Assembly (NCBI GenBank): GCA_910577645.1
Contig: CAJTOL010000004.1
Span: 129,100-193,099 of the forward strand
Origin: an uncultured Lachnospiraceae bacterium
GTDB taxonomy: Bacteria; Bacillota; Clostridia; Lachnospirales; Lachnospiraceae
DNA: 64,000 bases
Direction of reading: 5' to 3'
Every line of letters begins with the position of its first letter. Position 1 is the first letter of the stretch. The position numbers and the translations under genes were made by a program. Below, in pieces: positions 1-7,653 of this stretch. Below the pieces are notes generated by a model that was not told where the DNA came from, made no database searches, and saw nothing but the letters and a program-made list of their open reading frames with translations.

Positions 1-1
1 A

Positions 2-553
2 CTGGGATACACTGGATACACTGATATGGTTTACCGTCTGGAATTTCTGGTTCAAAACGAAATCGACAATAAAGCTCTGGCATCTGACATTACCTCTTTC
101 ATCGGAGAGATTCCTACCGCCTGTATTACCCGGTTTACTCAGCTTCTGGCCGCTCACAGACATCAAGTAATTCTGGTAGCAGGCACCGGTTTCTGTTCTC
201 CGTTGCGTGACTTTATTGCCCGCAAAATGCTGGTGCTGGGATTCCAGGCCATTGCCACCAACAATTACGAGGTATATGAAGCCAATGCGCTAAATGCCGG
301 CCTTGTGCTGGCTATCAGCAAAAGCGGAGCTACTGATACCATCGTAAAGCCGGTTTGTGATGCTCATCAGATAGGACTGGATATCGTTTCCTTTACCGGC
401 GTTCCTTCCTCCCCCATCGCTCAATATTCAAACCCTGCCTTCGTGTTATTAGATGACAAAATTATGGATGACCGGAATCTCACCGCCAATTATTTTTATG
501 CGCGGGTTCTGATTCTTTTTGAATATTTAATGGATACCGCCGTAGACGCATAA
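2..553 (+). CDS. RpiR-type sugar-phosphate regulator, SIS domain part (5' end outside window)
   Basis: The reading frame is open from the left edge, so the gene starts upstream; the first internal ATG is at 26 but is probably not the start. The visible part, about 183 residues, is a sugar isomerase (SIS) fold. It has the typical glycine-rich entry IL VAGTGF at about residue 52 after the ATG and the ISKSG loop near residue 98 that binds the phosphate of a sugar phosphate. RpiR regulators carry an N-terminal helix-turn-helix of about 75 residues followed by this domain. The helix-turn-helix lies outside the window, so the assignment as regulator rather than free SIS protein is an inference from the linker sequence preceding the SIS fold. 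A perfect hairpin follows the stop codon immediately. Confidence 0.75.
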   Translation: MGYTGYTDMVYRLEFLVQNEIDNKALASDITSFIGEIPTACITRFTQLLAAHRHQVILVAGTGFCSPLRDFIARKMLVLGFQAIATNNYEVYEANALNAGLVLAISKSGATDTIVKPVCDAHQIGLDIVSFTGVPSSPIAQYSNPAFVLLDDKIMDDRNLTANYFYARVLILFEYLMDTAVDA

Positions 554-554
554 A

Positions 555-625
555 GGGGATGCTGCAAAATGAAACCAGGGACATCTGCCAACAGAAAGTC
601 CCTTTATTTCATTTTACAGCATCCC
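555..625. terminator. Long hairpin after the RpiR-type gene
   Basis: GGGGATGCTGCAAAATGAAA at 555 is matched by its near-exact reverse complement ending at 625. The two arms enclose a loop of about 30 bases. It starts one base after the stop codon at 553 and lies between convergent genes, so it can act for both strands. Similar sequence follows two other plus-strand genes in this window (6410 and 16253). Confidence 0.7.
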
Positions 626-652
626 CTATGCATTTTATGGAAAGCCGGGTGA

Positions 653-2038
653 TTATACGATTTCTTTCTCCATCTCCCTCATTTTTCTAAACTCCCTGCT
701 CACAAGGAAAACAGAAAGAAGGAAAGCGGCGCCGTCCGCCACAGGCCCTGCATACAGTACGCCGTCAATCCCCAAAATAAGGGGCAGCACCAGAATCAGA
801 GGAATTACAAAAAACACCTGGCGGGTAAGGGATAAAAGCGCGCCTTTTAAAGGCTTTCCGATAGCGGAAAACATGCTGGAGCTAAGCATTTGAACGCCGT
901 TTATGAGTACCATAAACAGGAAGGTTCTCATAAATTTCACCGCAAACTCCATATACTGGGCGTCTCCGGAACCAAATACAGAAATAATGTAACCGGGAAA
1001 AAGCTGGAACATCAGAAATCCTGCGGCGGATACCGCCAAGGCGCAGGAAATTGCCAGCTTAAATACCTCCCGCACCCTTTGGTATTGCCTGGCTCCGTAA
1101 TTAAAGCCTAAAATCGGCTGGGAGCCCTGGCTGATCCCAATAATGACTGCCATTAAAATTCCGTTGGTTTTCATCACAATGCCGCAGCTTGCCAGGGGGA
1201 TCTCACTTCCGTAAACCGACAAGGCTCCGTAGTAGGTCAGAGAGTTGTTTAATACAATCTGCACCAGGGTAATGGCAAGCTGATTTAAACTGCTGCTCAT
1301 GCCTAAGCCTGCTACGGTCAGGCAGCGGGCCTTTTCCAGACGGAAATATTCTCTCTTAAGCTGGATATTCTTAAATTTCCACAGATATCTGGCGGCAGCG
1401 CCAAAGGAGATAATCTGGCCGATAATGGTAGCCCAGGCGGCTCCTGCAACTCCCATCTTAAAAATAAAGATAAAAATCGGATCCAGAATGGTGTTGATAA
1501 TCGCCCCAATCAACATACAGGTCATAGAATACTTTGGGCTTCCGTCGGCTCTTGCCAGGTTGCTTAAGCCGTTGGTTGCAATGAGAAACGGCATACCCAG
1601 TGCGGTAATCCTGGTATAGCTGACGGCATAGGGCATAATCGCCGGGGTAGCGCCGAATATTTTCAGCAAAGGCTCTAAAAAGATTTCGATAATTACCGCA
1701 TAGGAGATTCCGGACACTGCCATCATGCTGACTGCAGTCCCCACATACCGGGCCGCATTTTCCGGTTCCCCTGCCCCTAGCTCCAGAGAAAAGCCTGAGG
1801 CACAGCCGATTCCGATTAAAAGGGCAATGGCCATGCAGATAGTGTTTAAGGGGAAAGATACGTTAGTTGCCGCGTTTCCCAGATACCCTACTCCTTGTCC
1901 GATAAAAATTTGATCGACAATATTATAGAGGGAGCTGACCAGCATAGCGATGATGCTTGGAATTGCATAGCCTGCCAAAAGCTTAGACAGCTTTTCGTAT
2001 CCCAAAGGATTTTTTTTCTTTTGTTGTGCTGGGTTCAT
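653..2038 (-). CDS. MATE family multidrug efflux transporter
   Basis: This is an integral membrane Na+ or H+ driven exporter of the MATE family, about 461 residues with 12 predicted hydrophobic segments in two related halves. The N-terminal half has the family hallmark YNIVDQIFIG and the second half has the typical QGSQPILGFNYGA segment. An in-frame TTG lies 21 bases upstream at 2059, but the ATG at 2038 is preferred because AAAGGATC sits a normal distance before it. It follows the MarR gene at 2063-2494 by 24 bases and is very probably co-transcribed with it, so that the regulator controls the pump. Substrates cannot be told from sequence. A second MarR-MATE pair lies at 4587-6400. Confidence 0.9.
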   Translation of the reverse strand: MNPAQQKKKNPLGYEKLSKLLAGYAIPSIIAMLVSSLYNIVDQIFIGQGVGYLGNAATNVSFPLNTICMAIALLIGIGCASGFSLELGAGEPENAARYVGTAVSMMAVSGISYAVIIEIFLEPLLKIFGATPAIMPYAVSYTRITALGMPFLIATNGLSNLARADGSPKYSMTCMLIGAIINTILDPIFIFIFKMGVAGAAWATIIGQIISFGAAARYLWKFKNIQLKREYFRLEKARCLTVAGLGMSSSLNQLAITLVQIVLNNSLTYYGALSVYGSEIPLASCGIVMKTNGILMAVIIGISQGSQPILGFNYGARQYQRVREVFKLAISCALAVSAAGFLMFQLFPGYIISVFGSGDAQYMEFAVKFMRTFLFMVLINGVQMLSSSMFSAIGKPLKGALLSLTRQVFFVIPLILVLPLILGIDGVLYAGPVADGAAFLLSVFLVSREFRKMREMEKEIV

Positions 2039-2062
2039 TGTGTTCGATCCTTTCGTCAAAAT

Positions 2063-2494
2063 TTATTTTCCCTGGCTTCCCATAATGTCAAGAAGAGCCT
2101 GTCCGGTCCGCCGGAGTAGCTGATCCAAAAGCTTTTTTTCTTCCTCCGTAAAGCTGTCCAGCACAGTATCATACCAGTTTTGGCTAATTTCCTTGATTTT
2201 GGGATAGGCCTCTTTTGCTTTATCTGTGGGAATTAAGCAGCAGGTCCTTTTATCCGCCGGATTGGTTTCCCGAATTAAAAAACCCTGCTTTTCCAGGGCG
2301 GCAATGACTCGGGTAATATTGCTGGGGTGAAGGTAAAAATAAGAAAACATCTTTTCCTGACTGATTCCCGGCTCCTGGCAAATCTTTATGACAAACATAT
2401 GCTGGCTGCTGTTTAATCCCAAAGGCTCCAGCTTTTTATCCAAGTACATCTTGGTATGCCGATCTGCAATAGAAAGCCATTTAATCGTCTCCAT
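2063..2494 (-). CDS. MarR family transcriptional regulator
   Basis: 143 residues with the winged helix-turn-helix of MarR repressors: dimerisation helices at both ends and a central recognition and wing region around residues 50-90, including the PSNITRVIAALEKQGFLIR helix and the DKRTCCLIPT wing. A GGAGGTGA ribosome binding site precedes the ATG. The gene leads a two-gene operon with the MATE pump at 653-2038. MarR proteins usually repress their own operon and release DNA on binding phenolic or drug-like ligands; the ligand here is unknown. A well-formed promoter with a candidate operator lies just upstream (2539-2576). Confidence 0.9.
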   Translation of the reverse strand: METIKWLSIADRHTKMYLDKKLEPLGLNSSQHMFVIKICQEPGISQEKMFSYFYLHPSNITRVIAALEKQGFLIRETNPADKRTCCLIPTDKAKEAYPKIKEISQNWYDTVLDSFTEEEKKLLDQLLRRTGQALLDIMGSQGK

Positions 2495-2538
2495 AATCTC
2501 ACCTCCGGTTTCTTTTAATTGTAACAGTTAAGCTGTTG

Positions 2539-2576
2539 TATAGAACTATTATAAAGCAATATATTTGCGCGCGCAA
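2539..2576 (-). promoter_or_regulatory. Promoter and candidate MarR operator of the first MarR-MATE operon
   Basis: On the minus strand, TTGCGC (2571-2576) and TATAAT (2548-2553) are separated by 17 bases. Directly downstream of the -10 box is AGTTCTATA (complement of 2539-2547). The same nine bases occur just downstream of the -10 box of the second MarR-MATE operon (4524-4532), which suggests a shared or related operator. Confidence 0.65.
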
Positions 2577-2686
2577 TATTTTTTCTTACACAAAAACCCT
2601 TCGTTTTTACATTTTTTTTGGAAATTTCTCACAAAAATATAATAAATCGTCTTGCCTCTTTTTCCAAAATATGGTATATTTCTTGT

Positions 2687-2801
2687 ATACAAAAATATCT
2701 TTATTCGCTTACTATCAATCTTTTGTTGCCATAATATGGGATCAGACCTATCCTCTGTCCCAGGCCTCCTAAAAGTTCCCCCACCTTTAGGAGGCTTTTT
2801 T
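2687..2801 (+). ncRNA. Candidate small RNA or leader with its own promoter and terminator
   Basis: A promoter TTGCCT-17-TATATT lies at 2652-2680. A strong terminator hairpin with a T tract lies at 2765-2800. Between them no open frame is convincing. A second short pairing TGGGA/TCCCA is possible around 2737-2763. The transcript would be about 115 nucleotides and end 95 bases before the ABC genes. I could not match it to any riboswitch or small RNA family I know, including THI, guanidine and fluoride types. The ends are estimates. Confidence 0.4.
2765..2800 (+). terminator. Rho-independent terminator
   Basis: CCTCCTAAA and TTTAGGAGG form a nine-pair stem around a loop of about 12 bases, followed by C and a run of T. 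It stands in the otherwise gene-free stretch 2495-2895 and ends the candidate small transcript that begins near 2687. It could instead act as an attenuator ahead of the ABC operon at 2896. Confidence 0.75.
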
Positions 2802-2825
2802 ATGTTATAGGAAAGGGCTGCTATA

Positions 2826-2855
2826 TTCACTTTCTCCCTTCTGTTTCCATATGAT
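2826..2855 (+). promoter_or_regulatory. Promoter of the ABC transporter operon
   Basis: TTCACT (2826-2831) and TATGAT (2850-2855) are separated by 18 bases. They lie after the terminator at 2765-2800 and 41 bases before the ATG at 2896, so the ABC genes need not depend on read-through. Confidence 0.5.
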
Positions 2856-2895
2856 AAAACATAATCCCCCCTAAAATCATATGGAGGCAGAATCT

Positions 2896-3678
2896 ATGAT
2901 ACCCAAATTAGAAGTCAAAGGGGTCAGTTGTTCTTACCATCGCATGGAAGGCGAGACACTGGCCCTTTCTCATATTGAATTTACTATGAATCCTGGTGAA
3001 TTTCTGGCTATAGCAGGGCCTTCCGGCTGCGGCAAATCTACTCTGCTTTCTTTAATCTGCGGGCTCCTGAGCCCGGACCAGGGAAAAATCCTTCTGGATG
3101 GCAAAGAGGTAACACGGCCAGGCGCCGGCGGGCGCATTGGATATATGCTGCAAAAGGATCATCTGTTTGAGTGGAGATCCATCCTGTCTAACGCCTGTCT
3201 GGGGCCGGAGCTTTCCGGCAGTCTTACCTCTGAAAGAAAGGAGGAAATTGCCGGGATGCTTTCCGATTATGGCCTGGGCGCCTTTCTACATTCCAGACCT
3301 TCTGAACTTTCCGGCGGTATGCGCCAGCGGGCCGCCCTTATCCGCACACTAGCCCTAAAACCAGATTTATTGCTTTTAGACGAGCCTTTTTCTGCGCTGG
3401 ATTATCAGACAAGGCTTGCGGTCAGTGATGATATCAGCACCATTATCCGTTCTGCAAATAAGACTGCCATTTTAGTTACCCATGATCTATCCGAAGCCAT
3501 CAGTATTGCGGATCGGGTTCTGGTTCTTACCAAACGCCCCGGACAGGTAAAGGCCATTGTACCCATCCGTTTTGAGTCCGAAAAAGGCCGGACCGCCAGT
3601 CCCTTAGAGCGGCGGAATTTGCCGGAATTTGCCGGCTATTTTAATCAATTATGGAAGGAGATCCAGACTCATGAGTAG
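2896..3678 (+). CDS. ABC transporter ATP-binding protein, nitrate/sulfonate/taurine (SsuB-like) family
   Basis: 260 residues with all nucleotide-binding motifs: Walker A GPSGCGKST at 41-49, Q-loop glutamine at about 86, signature LSGGM at 138-142 and Walker B LLLLDEP at 158-164, followed by the H-loop THDLSEA. The frame extends to an ATG at 2881, but GGAGG lies inside that extension, eight bases before the ATG at 2896, so the later start is taken. The stop overlaps the start of the permease gene at 3671, indicating translational coupling. The family imports small organic solutes such as alkanesulfonates, taurine, nitrate or thiamin precursors. No solute-binding protein gene lies nearby, so the substrate is open. 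Confidence 0.85.
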   Translation: MIPKLEVKGVSCSYHRMEGETLALSHIEFTMNPGEFLAIAGPSGCGKSTLLSLICGLLSPDQGKILLDGKEVTRPGAGGRIGYMLQKDHLFEWRSILSNACLGPELSGSLTSERKEEIAGMLSDYGLGAFLHSRPSELSGGMRQRAALIRTLALKPDLLLLDEPFSALDYQTRLAVSDDISTIIRSANKTAILVTHDLSEAISIADRVLVLTKRPGQVKAIVPIRFESEKGRTASPLERRNLPEFAGYFNQLWKEIQTHE

Positions 3679-4456
3679 TGCACAGCGTGAATTTCTTGTC
3701 CGGCAATCCCGCCACCGCCTTGTGGTGCGTTCCGGACGTATCCTTTTATTTCTCCTGTTTCTGATCCTTTGGGAGATTACCGCAAAGCTTCATCTTATTG
3801 ACAGCTTTATCTTCAGTTCCCCTTCCCTGATTCTCTCCTGCCTCTGGTCCATGTCTGTGGACGGAAGTTTGTTTTACCACACAGGAGTTACTCTATGGGA
3901 AACACTGCTCAGCTTTTTTCTGGTCATTGTCATAAGCCTTGGGACGGCCCTGCTGCTCTGGTCCAACAAAACCCTGTTTGAAGTCATAGAGCCTTTCCTG
4001 GTTATGCTCAACAGCCTGCCCAAGTCTGCTCTGGCTCCTATCCTTATTGTATGGCTGGGCAACCGGACCAGGACTATCGTGGTAGCCGCCGTATCCGTAG
4101 CTCTCTTCGGCGCCATTCTGACCCTTTATACCGGTTTTTCCCAGATCAATTCCGATAAAGTGAAGCTAATCTATTCCCTGGGAGGCAGCAAAAAGGATGT
4201 TCTTTTAAAAGTGCTTCTTCCCGCTTCGATTCCGCTGATTATCAGCAATATGAAGGTAAATGCCGGACTGTGCCTGGTTGGCGTAATTATCGGGGAATTT
4301 CTTTCCAGCAAGGCCGGACTGGGGTTTTTGATTATTTACTCCTCTCAGGTATTCCAGATGACTTTAATGGTAACATCCATCGTGATTCTATGCGGGGTTT
4401 CGGTGCTGATCTATCAGGGAATTACGCTCCTGGAAAAGAGGCTGTCCGCCAACTAA
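3671..4456 (+). CDS. ABC transporter permease, SsuC/TauC/ThiX-like
   Basis: 261 residues with about six hydrophobic segments and the cytoplasmic coupling loop typical of BPD_transp_1 permeases (YSLGGSKKDVLLKVLLPASI near residue 175). An upstream extension of the frame to 3629 lacks a ribosome binding site. The ATG at 3671 has AAGGAG ten bases before it and overlaps the stop of the ATPase gene. It forms the membrane part of the importer with the preceding ATPase. The periplasmic-type binding protein that normally completes such a system is missing from this neighbourhood and may be encoded elsewhere. Confidence 0.85.
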   Translation: MSSAQREFLVRQSRHRLVVRSGRILLFLLFLILWEITAKLHLIDSFIFSSPSLILSCLWSMSVDGSLFYHTGVTLWETLLSFFLVIVISLGTALLLWSNKTLFEVIEPFLVMLNSLPKSALAPILIVWLGNRTRTIVVAAVSVALFGAILTLYTGFSQINSDKVKLIYSLGGSKKDVLLKVLLPASIPLIISNMKVNAGLCLVGVIIGEFLSSKAGLGFLIIYSSQVFQMTLMVTSIVILCGVSVLIYQGITLLEKRLSAN

Positions 4457-4480
4457 GCAGAAGTTCCATTTTTCTTAGAC

Positions 4481-4538
4481 TTGACAAATCAGTAGAACCG
4501 TGTATAATTGCTTGTTATAAATAAGTTCTATAAAGAAC
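4481..4538 (+). promoter_or_regulatory. Promoter and candidate operator of the second MarR-MATE operon
   Basis: TTGACA (4481-4486), a 16-base spacer and a perfect TATAAT (4503-4508) form a strong promoter. An inverted repeat GTTC-TATAAA-GAAC at 4525-4538 lies where a repressor would block initiation, and AGTTCTATA at 4524-4532 matches the site at the first MarR-MATE operon. Confidence 0.75.
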
Positions 4539-4586
4539 AATTATAAAAAGAACTATTTCAGACGTAAACATACCAAGGAGGTTCTT

Positions 4587-5036
4587 ATGACACGGATCAC
4601 CGATTTTTTAATGAATTTACGGCGGATGATGAAGCTCCATGAAGCTCTGCTAAAAGACATTTGTGAGGAATACGGCCTGACCTTAATTGAAGCCAATATT
4701 ATCAGCTTTTTATACAGCAATCCGGGCCGGGATACGGCTCGGGATATTGTGGAGCTGCGTATGCTTTCTAAGGGCAATGTGTCTCAGGCAGTAGAACTGC
4801 TGATCCAAAAATCCCTGTTAAAGCGGACTCCGGATCAGGCGGATCGGAGAATCATTCATCTGACTCTCCTTCCCGCCGCCGATCCCATTACCAAGGCTAT
4901 TGAAGACAGCCGGAGACAGTTTCAGAAGGAGCTTTTTTCCGGCTTTACCAAAGAAGAACGCCAATTGTACTATCAGCTAAACGGACGGATCATAGAAAAT
5001 ACAAAGGCCGCCGTTAAAAGGAGGGAACTGCTGTGA
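4587..5036 (+). CDS. MarR family transcriptional regulator
   Basis: 149 residues with the MarR winged helix fold. The recognition region (DIVELRMLSKGNVSQAVELL) is around residues 50-70, and the wing with a DRRIIHLTLL strand follows. AAGGAGG precedes the ATG. It shares the arrangement of the first module (regulator first, MATE pump second), and its stop overlaps the pump start in a GTGA arrangement. It probably represses this two-gene operon through the palindrome at 4525-4538. The two MarR proteins of the window are clearly different in sequence, so they likely sense different ligands. Confidence 0.9.
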   Translation: MTRITDFLMNLRRMMKLHEALLKDICEEYGLTLIEANIISFLYSNPGRDTARDIVELRMLSKGNVSQAVELLIQKSLLKRTPDQADRRIIHLTLLPAADPITKAIEDSRRQFQKELFSGFTKEERQLYYQLNGRIIENTKAAVKRRELL

Positions 5037-6400
5037 ATACCAGAGATGAAAAAGATTTTTTAGGCGCCGAACCGGTGGGGAAGCTTTTGTTTCGTTTATC
5101 CCTTCCTACCGTAACGGCTCAGATTATCAATATGCTTTACAATATTGTAGATCGGATTTACATCGGCCATATCCCGAAAACAGGGGCTCTGGCATTAACC
5201 GGTGTAGGCGTATGTATGCCTGTCATTATGATTGTGTCGGCCTTTGCCGCCCTGGTTGCAAGCGGAGGCGCTCCCAGGGCTTCGATTTTTATGGGGAAAG
5301 GAGATATAGAGTCTGCCGAAAAGACTCTGGGCAACTGTTTTACCCTTCAGATTATGGTGTCCGCAGTTCTCACCGGAGTGTTGCTGCTGTGGAAAGACCC
5401 CCTTTTATTAACCTTCGGAGCCAGTGAAAATACGGTGGTCTATGGCAGCCAGTATTTAGGGGTTTACGCCCTGGGTACTGTCTTTGTCCAGCTTACTCTG
5501 GGAATGAATGCCTTTATCACTGCTCAGGGATTTGCAAAGATCGGTATGCTGTCGGTTCTTATCGGGGCTGTCAGCAATATTATACTGGATCCCATCCTGA
5601 TTTTCGGCTTTCACATGGGAGTTCAGGGTGCCGCTCTGGCCACCATCCTGTCCCAGGCTCTGTCCTGTACCTGGGTACTGTTTTTCCTCTTTGGCCAAAA
5701 GACCACCCTGCGGATCCGAAAGTGTCATCTTCTCCCAAAAGCCTCTATCCTTACCCCCAGCCTGGTTCTTGGGCTGTCCGGCTTTATTATGCAGGCCAGC
5801 GAAAGCATTATCTCCGTGTGCTTTAATTCTTCCCTGCTAAAGTACGGCGGGGATACGGCTGTAGGCGCCATGACTATTTTAACCAGCGTTATGATGTTTG
5901 CCATGCTGCCCCTTCAGGGATTGGGGCAGGGCGCTCAGCCCATTATCAGTTACAACTATGGAGCCAAAAATGCCTCCCGGGTGAAAAAGGCTTACTCTCT
6001 TCTGCTAAGATCCAGCCTTACCTATGCAGTGGTTCTGTGGCTCTGTGTTATGCTGTTTCCACAGGTATTTGCCGGCATGTTTACCTCGGATCCAAAGCTT
6101 CTTACGTTTACCAGAACAGCCCTTCGGATTTATCTGGCCTGTCTGTTTATTTTTGGTATTCAGATGGCCTGCCAGCTTACCTTTGCGGCTCTGGGAAATG
6201 CCAGGGCGTCCATATCCGTGGCAATTATGAGGAAATTTATTCTTCTGATCCCCTTGATTTTCATTCTGCCCAGGCTCCTTCCCCGCAACCAGGTTATGGC
6301 CGTATATATGGCGGAACCTGTGGCCGATATTATTGCCGTTACTTTTACTGTTGTTTTATTTGTCAATCAGTTTAAAAAGGCGTTGAAAAGTATTTCTTAA
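5033..6400 (+). CDS. MATE family multidrug efflux transporter
   Basis: 455 residues with the 12-helix MATE layout. The family segment YNIVDRIYIGH occurs near residue 38 and LGQGAQPIISYNYGA in the second half. The gene starts with GTG at 5033, overlapping the TGA of the MarR gene, with GGAGGGAAC upstream. It would export cationic or amphiphilic compounds using an ion gradient. It is only distantly similar to the pump at 653-2038, so the pair does not look like a recent duplication. A perfect hairpin terminator follows at 6410. Confidence 0.9.
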   Translation: MNTRDEKDFLGAEPVGKLLFRLSLPTVTAQIINMLYNIVDRIYIGHIPKTGALALTGVGVCMPVIMIVSAFAALVASGGAPRASIFMGKGDIESAEKTLGNCFTLQIMVSAVLTGVLLLWKDPLLLTFGASENTVVYGSQYLGVYALGTVFVQLTLGMNAFITAQGFAKIGMLSVLIGAVSNIILDPILIFGFHMGVQGAALATILSQALSCTWVLFFLFGQKTTLRIRKCHLLPKASILTPSLVLGLSGFIMQASESIISVCFNSSLLKYGGDTAVGAMTILTSVMMFAMLPLQGLGQGAQPIISYNYGAKNASRVKKAYSLLLRSSLTYAVVLWLCVMLFPQVFAGMFTSDPKLLTFTRTALRIYLACLFIFGIQMACQLTFAALGNARASISVAIMRKFILLIPLIFILPRLLPRNQVMAVYMAEPVADIIAVTFTVVLFVNQFKKALKSIS

Positions 6401-6409
6401 ACAAACAGA

Positions 6410-6447
6410 GGATGTTACAAAGTGAACTCAGAGACTTTGTAACATCC
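6410..6447. terminator. Hairpin terminator between convergent MATE and dgoD genes
   Basis: GGATGTTACAAAGT and its exact complement ACTTTGTAACATCC form a 14-pair stem around a 10-base loop. It starts ten bases after the MATE stop and 22 bases before the end of the convergent dehydratase gene, so it probably serves both. Confidence 0.75.
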
Positions 6448-6468
6448 CCATGTAAAGTAGATCTCCGC

Positions 6469-7617
6469 CTACCACTCCGCCACAGTACCGTCAAAGTTAC
6501 GCCATACCGGGTTTTTCCAGTTATGCCCTATTTTATCCATCTCTTCCAGCTTGATTTCATCTACTTCTACACTAAGTCCTGGTTTTGTGGGAACCTGAAT
6601 ATATCCGTCCCGGTATTCAAAAAGGGCCGGGTCTTTCAAGTAATCCAGTAAATCGGCTCCATCATTATAGTGGATCCCCAGACTTTGCTCCTGAATAAAT
6701 ACATTGGGCGTACACATATCAAGCTGGACGCAGGCAGACAAGGCTACCGGCCCTAAAGGACAATGAGGCGCCACCGCCACATCATAGGCTTCCGCCATGG
6801 AAGCGATTTTCTTACATTCTGTAATCCCTCCTGCATGGGACAGATCCGGCTGGATAATATCCACATAACCGGCCTCCAGAATACGCTTAAAATCCCAGCG
6901 GCTGAAAGCCCTCTCTCCTGTTGCAATGGGAGCGCTGGTGTAGCGGACGATCTCCCTCAGCGCTTCCAGATTTTCTGTCAGAACCGGTTCCTCCAAAAAC
7001 ATGGGATGAAATTGGTCAAGCTCTTTCGCCAGCACCTTGGCCATACTTTTATGTAATCTTCCATGAAAATCAATTCCAATATCCAGGGTATTTCCAAATT
7101 CTTCCCGCAAAGCCTGAACGCGGGCTATCACTGCTTCCACCTTTTGAAAACTGTCGATATAGTGCATTTCTTCAGAAGCATTCATCTTAATGGCAGAATA
7201 GCCATGATTTACCTTATCCCTGGCCGCCTCCACCACATCCCCGGGCCTGTCGCCGCCAATCCAGCAGTAAACCCGCAGTTTGTCTCTGCACTTTCCGCCC
7301 AGCAGATTGTAAATCGGGGTGCCAAAAAATTTTCCCTTAATATCCCACAAAGCCTGATCGATTCCCGCAATAGCGCTCATCACCTCCGGGCCGCCCCGGT
7401 AAAATGCCCCCCGGTACAGCACCTGCCAGATATCCTCAATATCCATAGGGTCTTTGCCTATTAAGTATCTCTCCAGTTCTTTTACTGCTGCCCTAACAAC
7501 GCCTGCCCGTCCTTCAACAACCGGTTCTCCCCAGCCCCAATACCCTTCATCCGTTTCTATTTTTAAAAACTGCCATCTTGGAACCACTGTATATAATTTA
7601 AGTTTTGTTATCTTCAC
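6469..7617 (-). CDS. dgoD: D-galactonate dehydratase
   Basis: 382 residues of the mandelate racemase/enolase superfamily. It dehydrates D-galactonate to 2-dehydro-3-deoxy-D-galactonate. It aligns without gaps at the key sites with Escherichia coli DgoD as I recall it: Mg2+ ligands D183, E209 and E235, catalytic H185 and H285, and the hallmark segments PRWxFLKIETDEG, AGIDQALWDIKGK and QPDLSHAGGITEC. The frame extends to a TTG at 7632, but the GTG at 7617 gives the family's MKITK start and has GGAAGGA before it. It is the last gene of an operon with a formamidase-like enzyme and a sugar ABC transporter. Related sugar-acid dehydratases share this fold, so the exact substrate is likely but not certain. 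Confidence 0.9.
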   Translation of the reverse strand: MKITKLKLYTVVPRWQFLKIETDEGYWGWGEPVVEGRAGVVRAAVKELERYLIGKDPMDIEDIWQVLYRGAFYRGGPEVMSAIAGIDQALWDIKGKFFGTPIYNLLGGKCRDKLRVYCWIGGDRPGDVVEAARDKVNHGYSAIKMNASEEMHYIDSFQKVEAVIARVQALREEFGNTLDIGIDFHGRLHKSMAKVLAKELDQFHPMFLEEPVLTENLEALREIVRYTSAPIATGERAFSRWDFKRILEAGYVDIIQPDLSHAGGITECKKIASMAEAYDVAVAPHCPLGPVALSACVQLDMCTPNVFIQEQSLGIHYNDGADLLDYLKDPALFEYRDGYIQVPTKPGLSVEVDEIKLEEMDKIGHNWKNPVWRNFDGTVAEW

Positions 7618-7653
7618 TGTTTTTCCTTCCAATTTATAGTTTCTTACTGCCTG

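Noticed and set aside
2640..2880. Riboswitch of the TPP, guanidine or fluoride class before the ABC operon
   Set aside because: None of the conserved blocks of these classes is present, although a terminator hairpin is.
5456..5728. Antisense open frames of 70-110 codons within the MATE, GH and transporter genes
   Set aside because: They mirror the coding frames of real genes, have no ribosome binding sites and no recognisable domains.
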